From the NCBI GenBank assembly GCA_021741075.1, contig JAIOYO010000021.1, forward strand, positions 1-57,570: a DNA stretch of 57,570 nt, in the 5' to 3' direction. Position 1 is the first letter of the stretch. Every line of letters starts with the position of its first letter. Of this stretch, positions 27,078 to 36,555 are shown piece by piece. The notes under the pieces were generated by a model. It had not been told where the DNA came from and did no database searches. It saw only the letters and a list, made by a program, of their open reading frames with translations. A program made the position numbers and the translations under genes. This DNA comes from Flavobacteriales bacterium (GTDB lineage: Bacteria > Bacteroidota > Bacteroidia > UBA10329).

Positions 27078-29147
27078 ATGCTGAATTTCTTCTCGGACAT
27101 ACGCAACAATCACGAAAAGCTACAACGCTTGGTGCTGTTCATCATCACGGGAGTGATAATCGTACTCTTATTGCCCAAAGAAGGCAAGTTCAAGTACGAA
27201 TACCAAAAAGGTCGGCCATGGAGTCACGAAGATTTGGTGGCTCCTTTCAATTTCGCAATTGAAAAGCCCAAAGCGGAGTTGGATGCCGAAACCAAGCAGA
27301 TAACCGACAACGCCAAGACTTATTTAAAGCTGGATGAAACCGGCAAGACAAAGGCGCTCGCAGGTTTCCGTGCAAAGTTTGTGTCCGTGTTCAAGCCTGA
27401 TTCTAGCAACACACGGTCTCTGAAGAAACTAGATAAGAACCTCGAAGCGGGCGAGTCGGTTTTGAACTCCATTTATAAAAAAGGAATTCTTCGCAAGACA
27501 GGAGAATTAGAGAATATTAGCAACGACCAATTGGTGTATCTGCTCAAAGGGAACCTCGCTTCGCAAGTCAATCTCAGGCAGTTTTATACGGTTCAAACGG
27601 CCTACGATAAAATTCAGAAGGAGCTCAATGCGTACAAAGGAATTGACCAAGACCTAGTTGCAAACATTCTTTCCGAGAATCTAATTCAGAATGTCGTATT
27701 CGACACCGAAACAACTGAGCTCGCTTTGAACGAAGAACTTAGTTCTGTTTCCGCTACTCGAGGCATGATTCCCCAAGGTTTAATGGTAATCAGCCGGGGC
27801 GATATGGTAGATGCCGAAAAATACCTTGTACTGGAATCGTTGCGCAAAGAGTATCAATCGCGCTTAGGTTCAACCGGCAGCTTTTCGCTCATTTTGCTCG
27901 GTCAGGCAATTATGGTGTCCATCACGTTGCTGATGCTTTACATGTTCATGGTGAAGTACCGAACCGACTTGGCACAAAACAATTGGCAGGTAACGTTCCT
28001 ACTGATGTTGATACTCGGAATGATTGTTACATCAAGCGTGGTGCAGCGCATTCCGAATGTTAATCTTTATCTGGTTCCGTTCTGTTTGCTTCCCGTCATC
28101 GTTAGAAGCTTTTTCGATAGCCGTTTGGCGCTATTTGCGCACATCGTTGGCCTCATCATTGTTGGTTTTGAAGCACCTAACGGCTTTGAGTTTATGTTCT
28201 TGCAATTGATTGCGGGTATTATTTCCATTTTCTCGTTGCTCAGTTTGCAGAACCGTTCGCAGTTGTTCGTTTCCATGTTCATCGTGTTTGTGACCTACAG
28301 TGCGAGCTATTTCAGCATCGCCATCATGCAAGAAGGTCAAATAAGGAACATCGACCTCACCATGTTCGCATGGTTTGCTGGTAGCGTGGGGCTTACGCTT
28401 CTCGCCTATCCGCTTATCTTTTTGTTCGAGAAGCTGTTCGGGTTCATTTCCGAGGTAACGCTCTTAGAATTGAACAACACCAACCACAAGTTGCTGCGGC
28501 AAATGGCTTCCGAAGCACCCGGGACATTCCAGCACTCGCTGCAAGTGGCAAGTTTGGCCGAAACCGCCATCTATGAAATTGGTGGCAACGCCCTTTTAGT
28601 ACGGACTGGTGCTTTGTATCACGACATTGGGAAGCTGCATGCACCCATGTATTATGTGGAGAATCAGGTTACAGGCGTAAATCCACACGATGATTTATCG
28701 TTCGAGGAAAGCGCTAAAATCATAATCAATCATGTGATTAAGGGAATTGAGTTGGCGAAGAAACATAAGCTTCCAGAGCAGCTTATCGACTTCATTCGCA
28801 CGCACCACGGAACTTCCACTGTTCAATATTTCTACAAATCGTACCTCTCCAATTTCCCAGAAGGCGAATTGGACAAAGAGCATTTCAGCTACCCTGGCCC
28901 GAAACCGTTTACCAAAGAAATGGCTGTTTTGATGATGGCAGATAGTGTGGAAGCCGCAAGTCGCAGTCTAAGCGAATACACCACCGATTCTGTTGGCAAA
29001 TTGGTTGACTCCATCATCGACCGCCAGTTCAACGAAGGTCAGTTTGATAGCTGCAACATCACGCTGCGCGACATCTCGGATGTACGATCTATCTTCAAGA
29101 AAAAGCTCTTGAACATTTATCATGTGAGGATGGAATATCCCACATAG
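27078..29147 (+). CDS. 7TM-HD membrane phosphohydrolase (PgpH-like)
   Basis: 689 residues. An N-terminal TM (VLFIITGVIIVLLLP), a 7TMR-HDED extracytoplasmic domain to about residue 270, seven TM helices from about 275 to 455, and a C-terminal HD domain with HSLQVASLAE near 487, HDIGKL near 516 and HH residues further on. PgpH-type proteins hydrolyse cyclic di-AMP; the metal-binding HD pair is intact here, so the same activity is likely. Its 3' end is followed by a GC-rich dispersed palindrome. Confidence 0.9.
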   Translation: MLNFFSDIRNNHEKLQRLVLFIITGVIIVLLLPKEGKFKYEYQKGRPWSHEDLVAPFNFAIEKPKAELDAETKQITDNAKTYLKLDETGKTKALAGFRAKFVSVFKPDSSNTRSLKKLDKNLEAGESVLNSIYKKGILRKTGELENISNDQLVYLLKGNLASQVNLRQFYTVQTAYDKIQKELNAYKGIDQDLVANILSENLIQNVVFDTETTELALNEELSSVSATRGMIPQGLMVISRGDMVDAEKYLVLESLRKEYQSRLGSTGSFSLILLGQAIMVSITLLMLYMFMVKYRTDLAQNNWQVTFLLMLILGMIVTSSVVQRIPNVNLYLVPFCLLPVIVRSFFDSRLALFAHIVGLIIVGFEAPNGFEFMFLQLIAGIISIFSLLSLQNRSQLFVSMFIVFVTYSASYFSIAIMQEGQIRNIDLTMFAWFAGSVGLTLLAYPLIFLFEKLFGFISEVTLLELNNTNHKLLRQMASEAPGTFQHSLQVASLAETAIYEIGGNALLVRTGALYHDIGKLHAPMYYVENQVTGVNPHDDLSFEESAKIIINHVIKGIELAKKHKLPEQLIDFIRTHHGTSTVQYFYKSYLSNFPEGELDKEHFSYPGPKPFTKEMAVLMMADSVEAASRSLSEYTTDSVGKLVDSIIDRQFNEGQFDSCNITLRDISDVRSIFKKKLLNIYHVRMEYPT

Positions 29148-29229
29148 AAAGCCCCTCTAACTCCCCAGTGGGGAGAACTAAAAATTATTTCACACATGTT
29201 CACCCTTTGGGGAATGAAGGGGGCTTTTC
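29148..29229. repeat. dispersed palindromic repeat with nested hairpins
   Basis: Outer arms AGAAAGCCCC (from 29146) and GGGGGCTTTTCT (29219-29230) nearly match as an inverted repeat; inside is CTCCCC (29161-29166)/GGGGAG (29170-29175). The words CCCCTCTAACTCCCC and GGGGAG are common in intergenic elements of Bacteroidota. It fills the gap between the PgpH-like and BatA genes and may also act as a terminator, since the distal arm ends in Ts. Confidence 0.7.
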
Positions 29230-29232
29230 TGT

Positions 29233-29240
29233 TATCTTCG
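29233..29240 (+). promoter_or_regulatory. -7 promoter element of the batA-like gene
   Basis: TATCTTCG, one mismatch to TAnnTTTG, only seven bases before the ATG at 29248, so the transcript would be nearly leaderless. It follows directly on the dispersed palindrome. Confidence 0.4.
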
Positions 29241-29247
29241 CGCTTTA

Positions 29248-31278
29248 ATGAGTTTCGCCTATCCCGAATTCCTTTTTGCACTCGCTGCAGTTTCGGTTCC
29301 GATTGTTATCCATTTATTCAATTTCAGACGTTTCAAGAAGGTTTACTTCTCGGATATCCGCTTTTTGAAAGATGTTGAGATTGAAACCAAAAGCAGGAAC
29401 AAGCTCAAGAATCTGCTCATTCTACTTTCAAGGATTCTTGCTATCATCTTTCTGGTAATGGCATTTGCGAGACCTTTTATTCCAACGGGAAGCAAGGCTA
29501 CAGCAGCTTCCAATTCCGTACTGGTTTATATCGACAACTCATTCAGCATGAGTGCGGATGGTGAGGCAGGAAGTCTACTCGAAGAAGCCAAAGCAAAAGC
29601 CATTGAAGTTGGTTCAGCTTACGCCAATGGTGCTGAGTTGCACCTGCTTACCAACGATTTCTTAGCTGCTCATTTCCGCAGTCTTTCCTTTGAGGAATTC
29701 AAGAATGAGGTTGCTTCTGTTCAATCTTCACCACAATTAAGAAACTTTGATGATGTGGTTTCACGCGCCTCTTCCGTGTTTGATGCAATGGCACCCTCAA
29801 GCCTCTATTTTATCTCCGACCTTCAAGCTAAAACCGCAACGCCAAGGGAATCTTCGGTTGATTCGTTACTGAGCATTTACATCGTTCCCGTGCAATCAGA
29901 ATTTGAGTCGAATATCTACATTGATAGCTGTTGGTTCGATTCGCCTTCGCGGCTATCATTGCAACCAGATAACTTGAATGTCCGCATCAGGAATGCTGGC
30001 AGTAAGGACATCGAAAACCTTTCGGTTAAACTGGCTTTGAACGGAGTGCAACGCTCGGTTGGAACCACCACAGTCTCGTCTAAGGCCTACGAAGATGTGG
30101 TGCTGAATTTTACCAATGCCGCAAGCGGATTGCAACGCGCGGAAGTTTCCATTCAGGATTATCCAATAACGTATGACGACCATTATTACATGTCGTTCAA
30201 TTTGGCAAACGCCATTAACATTCTGAGTGTGAACGGGCAATCAGCTAGTAACTCAGCTGCCAAACTTTTCGACTCTGAACCGAACTTTACCGTTACGCAG
30301 GTTTCTGAAGGTTCCCTTGATTATTCGGTACTAAACACCACAGATTTAGTCATCCTTAATGAAGTTCCGAATTTCTCGTCTGGGATGATTGCGGAGTTGA
30401 TGAAGTTCGTTTCTGGAGGTGGAAGTTTACTGTTTATTCCTGCTGAAAAACCCGAATTGAGTTCGACCAACGAATTGCTGTTGGCCATTGGAGCAGAGCA
30501 ATTCACTCGGTCAGATAGTTCAAAACTAAAAGTTGAGGGTGTGAACCTAAAAAGCAAAGTTTTTAAAAACGTTTTCACGCAATGGGAAGAACGAATTGAC
30601 CTACCCGCGGTGAGCAAACATTTCGGTACGCAAACACGAACAACGGCTTCATCCGAACGACTGCTGACCTTGGCAAATGGCGAATCGTTGCTTACTTCCT
30701 ACCGGAATGAAAAGGGAAATAGCTACGTGCTTTCTGCTCCGTTGCGCGATAGTTGGACAAATTTCCATCGGCACGCACTCTTCGTTCCAGCGTTTTACAA
30801 CATCGCTTTGAACAGCGTAACTAATGGCGCAAGCGCAGAAATTATTGGCTCTAACGAACTCATACCGATTAGTTCGAAATTGGGAAATGCAGAAACGTTA
30901 GAAATCTCGAATTCAGAAAACAGTGGTTCTTTCATTCCAGAACGAGTTTCGAGGGCAGAAGGAAATGGCGTTTATGTTCATGATCAAATACGAACAGACG
31001 GTCATTATTTATTACTCTCCGGAAAGGGTGATACGCTAAAACCATTGAGTTTTAATTTCAACCGTGCTGAAAGCGACATGAATTTCCTCACCGCTGACGA
31101 GTTCACAGAACTTGCTTCTGAACTCGGTATTACCAACCTTGAAATAGTGGAAGCGAGCACCGAATCGCTTGCCAATCAAGTGCGAGAAATGAATGATGGA
31201 AAACAGCTTTGGCGTCTGTTTCTAATCCTTGCCCTGCTCTGCCTTTTGTTTGAAACCGTTTTGATTAGAATTCTCTAG
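29248..31278 (+). CDS. BatA domain-containing membrane protein
   Basis: 676 residues. The first 80 residues are the N-terminal double-TM BatA domain (YPEFLFALAAVSVPIVIHLF...YFSDIRFLK...SRILAIIFLVMAFARPF). A VWA-like domain follows (VYIDNSFSMSADG, with a DxSxS-type metal site altered to DNSFS), then beta-rich periplasmic sequence and a final TM near 655-672. Such proteins belong to the Bat aerotolerance-like set but this one is stand-alone. Its stop is three bases from the dihydroorotase-like gene, so the two are cotranscribed. Confidence 0.85.
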   Translation: MSFAYPEFLFALAAVSVPIVIHLFNFRRFKKVYFSDIRFLKDVEIETKSRNKLKNLLILLSRILAIIFLVMAFARPFIPTGSKATAASNSVLVYIDNSFSMSADGEAGSLLEEAKAKAIEVGSAYANGAELHLLTNDFLAAHFRSLSFEEFKNEVASVQSSPQLRNFDDVVSRASSVFDAMAPSSLYFISDLQAKTATPRESSVDSLLSIYIVPVQSEFESNIYIDSCWFDSPSRLSLQPDNLNVRIRNAGSKDIENLSVKLALNGVQRSVGTTTVSSKAYEDVVLNFTNAASGLQRAEVSIQDYPITYDDHYYMSFNLANAINILSVNGQSASNSAAKLFDSEPNFTVTQVSEGSLDYSVLNTTDLVILNEVPNFSSGMIAELMKFVSGGGSLLFIPAEKPELSSTNELLLAIGAEQFTRSDSSKLKVEGVNLKSKVFKNVFTQWEERIDLPAVSKHFGTQTRTTASSERLLTLANGESLLTSYRNEKGNSYVLSAPLRDSWTNFHRHALFVPAFYNIALNSVTNGASAEIIGSNELIPISSKLGNAETLEISNSENSGSFIPERVSRAEGNGVYVHDQIRTDGHYLLLSGKGDTLKPLSFNFNRAESDMNFLTADEFTELASELGITNLEIVEASTESLANQVREMNDGKQLWRLFLILALLCLLFETVLIRIL

Positions 31279-31280
31279 CC

Positions 31281-32552
31281 ATGCAAATACTTATTCGCGC
31301 TGCCAAAATCATTGACCCAACATCAGAACACAATGGAAAAATTGTGGATGTGCTTATCACGGATGGAGTTTTTACAACTATTGGCAAAAACCTTGATTCG
31401 GAAGGAATTGATGAAGTGATTGAAGGAGACGACCTGCATATTTCTACAGGTTGGGTGGATCTTTACGCCACATTCGGTGATCCAGGAAAAGAATACAAAG
31501 AAGACATCGAATCGGGATTGAACACAGCTGCGCAAGGTGGCTTTACGAAAGTGGCCATTTCGCCACAAACCGACCCTGTTGTTGATAGCAAATCAGACAT
31601 TCGTTACCTCCTGAAGAAAGCTGAAAATCACGTGGTTGATGCGCTGCCGATTGGCGCCATAACAAAAGGATTGAAAGGTCAAGAAATGGCCGAAATGTTT
31701 GACATGCAGACTTCAGGAGCAGTCGCTGTGAGCAACGGAAAACACACGATTGCCAACACGAAACTTCAAAACCTTGCTTTGCTATACAGCAAAAATCTGA
31801 ACGTGGCATTCTATACCTTTTGTCAAGATGAACTGCTGGCAAGTGGCGGACAAATGCACGAAGGCCAGATGAATACAAGTATTGGCCTGAAGGGAATTCC
31901 AGCCTTGGCCGAGGAAGTTGCCGTAGCGCGAGATCTTTATCTGGCAGAATACTCAGATGTGGCGGTTCATTTCTCTCATATCACCACCAAAAGTTCAGTT
32001 GATCTTATCCGCTCAGCTAAGGCAAAAGAATTAAAAGTGACCGCCAGCGTTCCTGCCCATCACCTTTCTTTAAAAGATGAAGCCATTGCAGACTTCGACC
32101 CGAACTATAAAGTTGTTCCTCCTTTCAGGAACTCTGAACACATTGAGGCGTTGATTGCAGGTGTAGCCGATGGTACGATTGATTCTATTATCTCAGACCA
32201 CGAACCATGCGAGATTGAAGCGAAATTCTCAGAATTCAGTGTTGCAGAAGCAGGAATCATTGCGCTGGAAACTGCTTTTTCAACGGCCTTGGAAGCGCTA
32301 TCAGGCAAAATGAAATTGGAAGAAATCATCAAAACGTTCACAACTGGTCCGCGGAAGGTTCTGAACCTCCAAACACCTACCATAAAGGAAGGAAACGAGG
32401 CGGAGATCACCATTTTCACACCAACGCTAAAATGGATTTATGAGAAGAAAGACATCAAGAGTCTTTCTTCTAATTCACCTCTAATTGGCAAAGAAATGAC
32501 TGGCTTGCCTGTGGGAATTGTAAATAAGGGACAACTCTATCTGAACAGTTAG
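31281..32552 (+). CDS. dihydroorotase homologue lacking the metal-binding HxH
   Basis: 423 residues, class I dihydroorotase fold (amidohydrolase). The N-terminal sandwich and the segment TGWVDLYATFGDPGKEYKED align with the usual GxVDxHVHxREPG motif, but both histidines are replaced (Tyr and Thr here). Other landmarks remain: SHITT near 235, PAHHL near 257 and SDHEPCE near 306 where ATDHAPH is expected. Inactive paralogues of this kind are known to act as structural partners of aspartate transcarbamoylase in some bacteria; whether this one does is inference. Catalytic activity in pyrimidine synthesis is doubtful. Confidence 0.85.
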   Translation: MQILIRAAKIIDPTSEHNGKIVDVLITDGVFTTIGKNLDSEGIDEVIEGDDLHISTGWVDLYATFGDPGKEYKEDIESGLNTAAQGGFTKVAISPQTDPVVDSKSDIRYLLKKAENHVVDALPIGAITKGLKGQEMAEMFDMQTSGAVAVSNGKHTIANTKLQNLALLYSKNLNVAFYTFCQDELLASGGQMHEGQMNTSIGLKGIPALAEEVAVARDLYLAEYSDVAVHFSHITTKSSVDLIRSAKAKELKVTASVPAHHLSLKDEAIADFDPNYKVVPPFRNSEHIEALIAGVADGTIDSIISDHEPCEIEAKFSEFSVAEAGIIALETAFSTALEALSGKMKLEEIIKTFTTGPRKVLNLQTPTIKEGNEAEITIFTPTLKWIYEKKDIKSLSSNSPLIGKEMTGLPVGIVNKGQLYLNS

Positions 32553-32576
32553 GCTTTTTAAGGTGTTTCGATTGAG

Positions 32577-32584
32577 TACTTTTG
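32577..32584 (+). promoter_or_regulatory. -7 promoter element of ribBA
   Basis: TACTTTTG, an exact TAnnTTTG match, 16 bases before the ATG at 32601. The -33 region is T-rich (TTTTTAAGG) rather than a clear TTG. Confidence 0.55.
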
Positions 32585-32600
32585 CGCTCAATTACAGAAC

Positions 32601-33824
32601 ATGGCTGAAGAAGAGATAAAACTGGATAGCATTGAATCTGCTATTCAAGATATTAAAGACGGAAAAATTGTCATTGTTGTTGACGATGCTGACCGCGAGA
32701 ACGAAGGAGATTTTGTAGCTGCTGCACGTTCGGTCACTCCCGAAATGATCAATTTCATGGCAACCCATGGACGCGGTCTTATCTGCGCTCCGTTGGTTGA
32801 AGATCGTTGCGTTGAACTTGGCTTGGACCTAATGGTTCAGAACAATAATGCTGCTTACGAAACACCATTCACCGTTTCTGTTGACTTAATGGGACACGGT
32901 TGCACCACGGGAATTTCGGCCAGCGATAGAGCTAAAACCATTCAAGCACTTATTAATCCTGATACAAAGCCAGAAGAACTAGGTAAACCAGGACATATTT
33001 TTCCGCTAAAGGCGAAGAAAGGTGGTGTTCTCCGAAGAGCTGGACACACGGAAGCATCGATTGACCTTGCCCGTTTGGCTGGTTTTGAAGCTGCTGGTGT
33101 TATTGTTGAGATTATGAACGAGGACGGCACAATGGCACGTCTTCCGCATCTTATTGAGATTGCGAAAAAGTTTGACCTTAAACTGGTTTCTATCAAGGAT
33201 TTGATTGCGTATCGCGTTAAGCACGAATCACTCATTGAAAGACAAGTCCGAGTAAATATGCCAACTGAATGGGGCGATTTTAAACTGGTAGCGTACAATC
33301 AAACCACAAATGACCAAACGCATCTAGCCTTGGTGAAAGGAACTTGGAATGATGATGATGAAATCTTAGTTCGTGTTCATTCGTCTTGCGTTACTGGAGA
33401 TATCTTCGGTTCGTGCCGTTGCGATTGTGGTCCTCAACTTCATGCTGCCATGGAAATGGTAGAAAAAGAAGGAAAAGGCGTTGTTGTTTACATGAATCAG
33501 GAAGGACGCGGAATTGGACTACTTAATAAGCTTAAAGCCTACGAACTGCAAGAAACAGGAATGGACACCGTTGAAGCTAACCTCGCGCTTGGTTTTGATA
33601 TGGATCAACGCGACTACGGAATTGGCGCTCAAATTTTAAGAGATCTTGGCGTAAGAAAGATGCGACTCATGAGCAACAATCCTAAAAAGCGCACTGGATT
33701 GATTGGTTACGGTCTAGAAATCGTTGATAATGTGGCCATCGAAATTGCTGCAAACGACCATAATCGCTTTTATCTTCAGACCAAAAGAGATAAAATGGGA
33801 CACTCTATTAAGGTAGAAAAGTAG
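32601..33824 (+). CDS. ribBA: bifunctional DHBP synthase / GTP cyclohydrolase II
   Basis: 407 residues with two riboflavin-pathway enzymes. The N-terminal RibB half has [11 protein letters not shown] near 30-40 and [16 protein letters not shown] near 149; it makes 3,4-dihydroxy-2-butanone 4-phosphate from ribulose 5-phosphate. The RibA half (from about 212) has the zinc site [17 protein letters not shown] and the active-site loop QEGRGIGL, and opens the GTP ring. Both catalytic motif sets are intact. The gene stands alone, with no other rib genes nearby. Confidence 0.95.
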   Translation: MAEEEIKLDSIESAIQDIKDGKIVIVVDDADRENEGDFVAAARSVTPEMINFMATHGRGLICAPLVEDRCVELGLDLMVQNNNAAYETPFTVSVDLMGHGCTTGISASDRAKTIQALINPDTKPEELGKPGHIFPLKAKKGGVLRRAGHTEASIDLARLAGFEAAGVIVEIMNEDGTMARLPHLIEIAKKFDLKLVSIKDLIAYRVKHESLIERQVRVNMPTEWGDFKLVAYNQTTNDQTHLALVKGTWNDDDEILVRVHSSCVTGDIFGSCRCDCGPQLHAAMEMVEKEGKGVVVYMNQEGRGIGLLNKLKAYELQETGMDTVEANLALGFDMDQRDYGIGAQILRDLGVRKMRLMSNNPKKRTGLIGYGLEIVDNVAIEIAANDHNRFYLQTKRDKMGHSIKVEK

Positions 33825-33881
33825 CTGAAAAGCCCATATTTAAAGGGATACAAAACATTTGATTTAAATTCAAAAACAGGG

Positions 33882-33912
33882 TTGCGATTCCAAAACGAAG
33901 GGTATATATTTG
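33882..33912 (+). promoter_or_regulatory. promoter of tRNA-Lys
   Basis: TTG at 33882-33884, 20 bases, then TATATTTG at 33905-33912: a full match to the Bacteroidota promoter. The mature tRNA begins 20 bases downstream. Confidence 0.8.
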
Positions 33913-33932
33913 CAACCGCTTTTAAAAAGCAC

Positions 33933-34005
33933 GACTCGATAGCTCAGCCGGTAGAGCATAACACTTTTAATGTTAGGGTCCTGGGTTCGAATCCCAGTCG
34001 GGTCA
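33933..34005 (+). tRNA. tRNA-Lys (anticodon TTT)
   Basis: A 73-base cloverleaf: acceptor stem 33933-33939 with 33998-34004 and discriminator A34005; D stem GCTC (33942-33945)/GAGC (33954-33957); anticodon stem TAACA (33959-33963)/TGTTA (33971-33975) with loop CTTTTAA giving anticodon TTT at 33966-33968; T arm with GGTTCGAATCC. CCA is not encoded. Own promoter upstream, strong terminator downstream. Confidence 0.97.
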
Positions 34006-34010
34006 CATAC

Positions 34011-34048
34011 AAAACTCCATTGCAATTGATGCGATGGAGTTTTTTTTT
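34011..34048 (+). terminator. intrinsic terminator after tRNA-Lys
   Basis: Stem ACTCCATTGC (34014-34023) and GCGATGGAGT (34031-34040), one G-T pair, 7-base loop, then eight Ts. The four As before it give a short T run on the other strand, so it may also serve the leftward hemN transcript that ends at 34076. Confidence 0.9.
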
Positions 34049-34075
34049 CAAACGTCCCGTAGAATTCTGAGCTAA

Positions 34076-35428
34076 TTACACGCTCTTGGAAAACATTTGT
34101 TGGCCAGATTGCTTCGTCCAAACAAATTCATCCAAAGCCATGCAAATTGTTCTGATGAATGCTTGTCCTTCTGGCTTAACGTGAATTCCTTCTTTATCAA
34201 TCGTGAGAAGATTATCTGCCAGATGCTCAGAAAGGCGATTAACCACCAATTCTCGTTCATTCGAAGCCAGATAATCAAGCTTGCAATTAAAGCCACACAT
34301 CAAGTCTAGAATAGCTTTCCTTATTGTTAAATCACGTTCGGTGTGCAAATGACCTTTCACAATAGGAAACTCTCCTTTTTCTATCCTTTCTAAATAAGCT
34401 TCAACAGAAATTGGGTTTTGTGCAAGCGAACTCCAAGCATCACTAATGGCAGAAACCCCAAGACCGATAAGCGTGTCGTTCTTAGCTTCCGTGTAGCCCA
34501 TAAAATTGCGATGCATTTCGCCATGTTGAGATGCCAGCGCCAAACCATCGTTGGGTTTTGCAAAATGGTCCATTCCTATCTCTACATAGCCGTTGTTCAG
34601 CAATTTTTCCTTTCCTGCGTTATAAAGCGCAATTTTCATGTTCTCATCAGGCAAATCGCTTTCGTCATAGCCACGTTGAGATGGGCTTTTCCACGGAACG
34701 TGCGCGTAACTGTAGAAGGCAATTCTATCAGGATTAAGAACAAGCACTTTATCAAACGTATCCAGCATTCCTTCCATGGTTTGCTTTGGCAGTCCATAAA
34801 TCAAATCGTAGTTAATAGAACGATAACCAAGTGCCTTTGCATCTTGAGTCACTTTTCTGACCTGAGCAAATGATTGCATTCGGTTAATGGTTCTTTGAAC
34901 CACAGGGTCAAAATCTTGAATCCCGAAACTTACGCGATTGAAACCTTTCTTTCTTAATTCCCGAAGGTGTTCTTCGGTTGTATTGTTTGGATGTCCTTCA
35001 AAACTGAATTGTGCTTTCTCGCTTACCACAGCATGGGCAAGGATTCCGTCCATCAGTTTTCCTAAGTTCTCAGAAGTAAAAAATGTGGGGGTTCCTCCTC
35101 CTAAATGCAGCTCGGCAAGCTTGGGTTTTTCACCCAAAAGTTCTACGTACATCCTCCATTCTTCCAAAACAGCTTTGATGTACGGTCCCTCAACCTTATG
35201 GTTCTTAGTTATGCGCTTGTTGCATCCGCAATACGTGCACAGGCTTTCGCAATAAGGTAAATGAATGTAAAGCGAAAGTCCTTCGGCTTTATCTTTTTGG
35301 TAGCTAGCAACCAGGCGTTTTAAATGTTCATACTTATCGAATTCTGCCGTGTTCCAATACGGCACAGTTGGGTAGCTCGTATAGCGCGGACTTGGAATGT
35401 TGTATTTCTTGATAAGTTCAGTGTTCAT
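34076..35428 (-). CDS. hemN: oxygen-independent coproporphyrinogen III oxidase
   Basis: 450 residues. Radical SAM enzyme that decarboxylates coproporphyrinogen III to protoporphyrinogen IX without oxygen. The cluster motif is YCESLCTYCGC (CxxxCxxC) near residue 60, preceded by the HemN start PSPRYTSYPTVPYW, then LGGGTPTF and a full-length C-terminal domain. The ATG at 35428 overlaps the stop of the upstream membrane-protein gene as ATGA, so it is translationally coupled to the cbb3 assembly genes; this supplies haem for the oxidase when oxygen is low. Confidence 0.95.
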   Translation of the reverse strand: MNTELIKKYNIPSPRYTSYPTVPYWNTAEFDKYEHLKRLVASYQKDKAEGLSLYIHLPYCESLCTYCGCNKRITKNHKVEGPYIKAVLEEWRMYVELLGEKPKLAELHLGGGTPTFFTSENLGKLMDGILAHAVVSEKAQFSFEGHPNNTTEEHLRELRKKGFNRVSFGIQDFDPVVQRTINRMQSFAQVRKVTQDAKALGYRSINYDLIYGLPKQTMEGMLDTFDKVLVLNPDRIAFYSYAHVPWKSPSQRGYDESDLPDENMKIALYNAGKEKLLNNGYVEIGMDHFAKPNDGLALASQHGEMHRNFMGYTEAKNDTLIGLGVSAISDAWSSLAQNPISVEAYLERIEKGEFPIVKGHLHTERDLTIRKAILDLMCGFNCKLDYLASNERELVVNRLSEHLADNLLTIDKEGIHVKPEGQAFIRTICMALDEFVWTKQSGQQMFSKSV

Positions 35429-36129
35429 GGCATGTGACATTGCGGCACACCGCCTTCTTTGGCGTCCATGCTTGGACTGACATAAGGAATTCCTAGGTTC
35501 ATGCCTCGAAGAATGAAAAGTGTACCCATGATGGCAAATAATATTGGCATCAATTTTCGGATTTTAGCTCTCCACTGAAGCGAGATCAGGTCACCAAAAA
35601 GTATGACAGAAATCATAATAGGAACAGTTCCAAGGCCAAACGCAGCCATGAACTGAGCACTTTCAAACGGACTTCCGAGCGCCAAGGCGCCAGCCAATCC
35701 GACATAAACAAGGCCGCAAGGGAGCAATCCATTTATTAAACCCAATATTAATGGCCCAAAAGCGTTTTTACTTTGAAATAATCCTCGAAAGGTGTTTTTC
35801 AGTTTTAAAAATAAGCGTGCAAAAGTGGAAGTTGGGTCAAGTTTTTTGGTAATGGTTTTAGGAAGAATGAGGAAGGCTAGAATAAAAACACCAACAGCGA
35901 TTGAGAGCCCTTGCTGATAGCCACCAATTGCAATTTGCTTACCGATTAGCCCAACGATAAGTCCGAGTACCGAATAAGTTGCAATTCGCCCAAAATTGTA
36001 AGCCAAGGCACGAATAATTCCTGTCCAACCCGATTTTCCGCCCATCGGCACCGAAAGCGCAATGGGTCCGCACATACCAATGCAATGAAAACTGCCTAGG
36101 GCACCGATGGCGAAGGCGGTCAGAAACAT
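35425..36129 (-). CDS. SafE/DsbD_2-type membrane protein of the cbb3 cluster
   Basis: 234 residues, about six TM helices. Begins LTAFAIGALGSFHCIGMCGPIALS; the HCxGMCGP motif is the mark of the sulfite exporter TauE/SafE or cytochrome-c-biogenesis (DsbD_2) proteins that accompany cbb3 genes. The paired Cys in that motif suggests metal handling, probably copper delivery to the oxidase, which is inference. The ATG overlaps the fixH stop by one base (TAATG), and the stop overlaps hemN. Confidence 0.87.
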   Translation of the reverse strand: MFLTAFAIGALGSFHCIGMCGPIALSVPMGGKSGWTGIIRALAYNFGRIATYSVLGLIVGLIGKQIAIGGYQQGLSIAVGVFILAFLILPKTITKKLDPTSTFARLFLKLKNTFRGLFQSKNAFGPLILGLINGLLPCGLVYVGLAGALALGSPFESAQFMAAFGLGTVPIMISVILFGDLISLQWRAKIRKLMPILFAIMGTLFILRGMNLGIPYVSPSMDAKEGGVPQCHMP

Positions 36130-36551
36130 TAGTTCACAATAAAGTCCTGTTCTTGGAAATAAGTTTTATCGTTGGCTTTCCACTCTACTTTGATTAGGTA
36201 TTTCCCACTTGAGAATTTCTCAGTTGGAATGTTCAATTCTCTATCAACGATTACTTCTTCCTGTCTAAAGTCTTTGGCCTCATCTGATGGTCGGAAGAAA
36301 TGAATTTTAACCTCAGTCGCCTGAGAAGCAAAGGATAATCGAACTAGCCCGTCAATCTCCGAAACAATCACTTTTTGTCCGTCAACTTGAGCATTCGTCA
36401 TTTGGTCAATACGTCCTTGATAGGCAATCTCTTGTTCGTAATAATCATCGGCTACAAGATCAAAATCTTCTCTAAAAGCCATAATCACCATTCCAACCAT
36501 AAAAACGACAAACGTGCCGTAAAAAAGTGCAATACGCCATCCCCAACTCAT
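36129..36551 (-). CDS. FixH family protein
   Basis: 140 residues: one N-terminal TM (RIALFYGTFVVFMVGMVIMAF), then a periplasmic beta-rich domain. The pattern EDFDLVADDYYEQEIAYQGRID is characteristic of FixH/CcoH, which helps assemble and stabilise cbb3 oxidase. It lies four bases after ccoG and overlaps the next gene by one base. Confidence 0.9.
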   Translation of the reverse strand: MSWGWRIALFYGTFVVFMVGMVIMAFREDFDLVADDYYEQEIAYQGRIDQMTNAQVDGQKVIVSEIDGLVRLSFASQATEVKIHFFRPSDEAKDFRQEEVIVDRELNIPTEKFSSGKYLIKVEWKANDKTYFQEQDFIVN

Positions 36552-36555
36552 TTCC

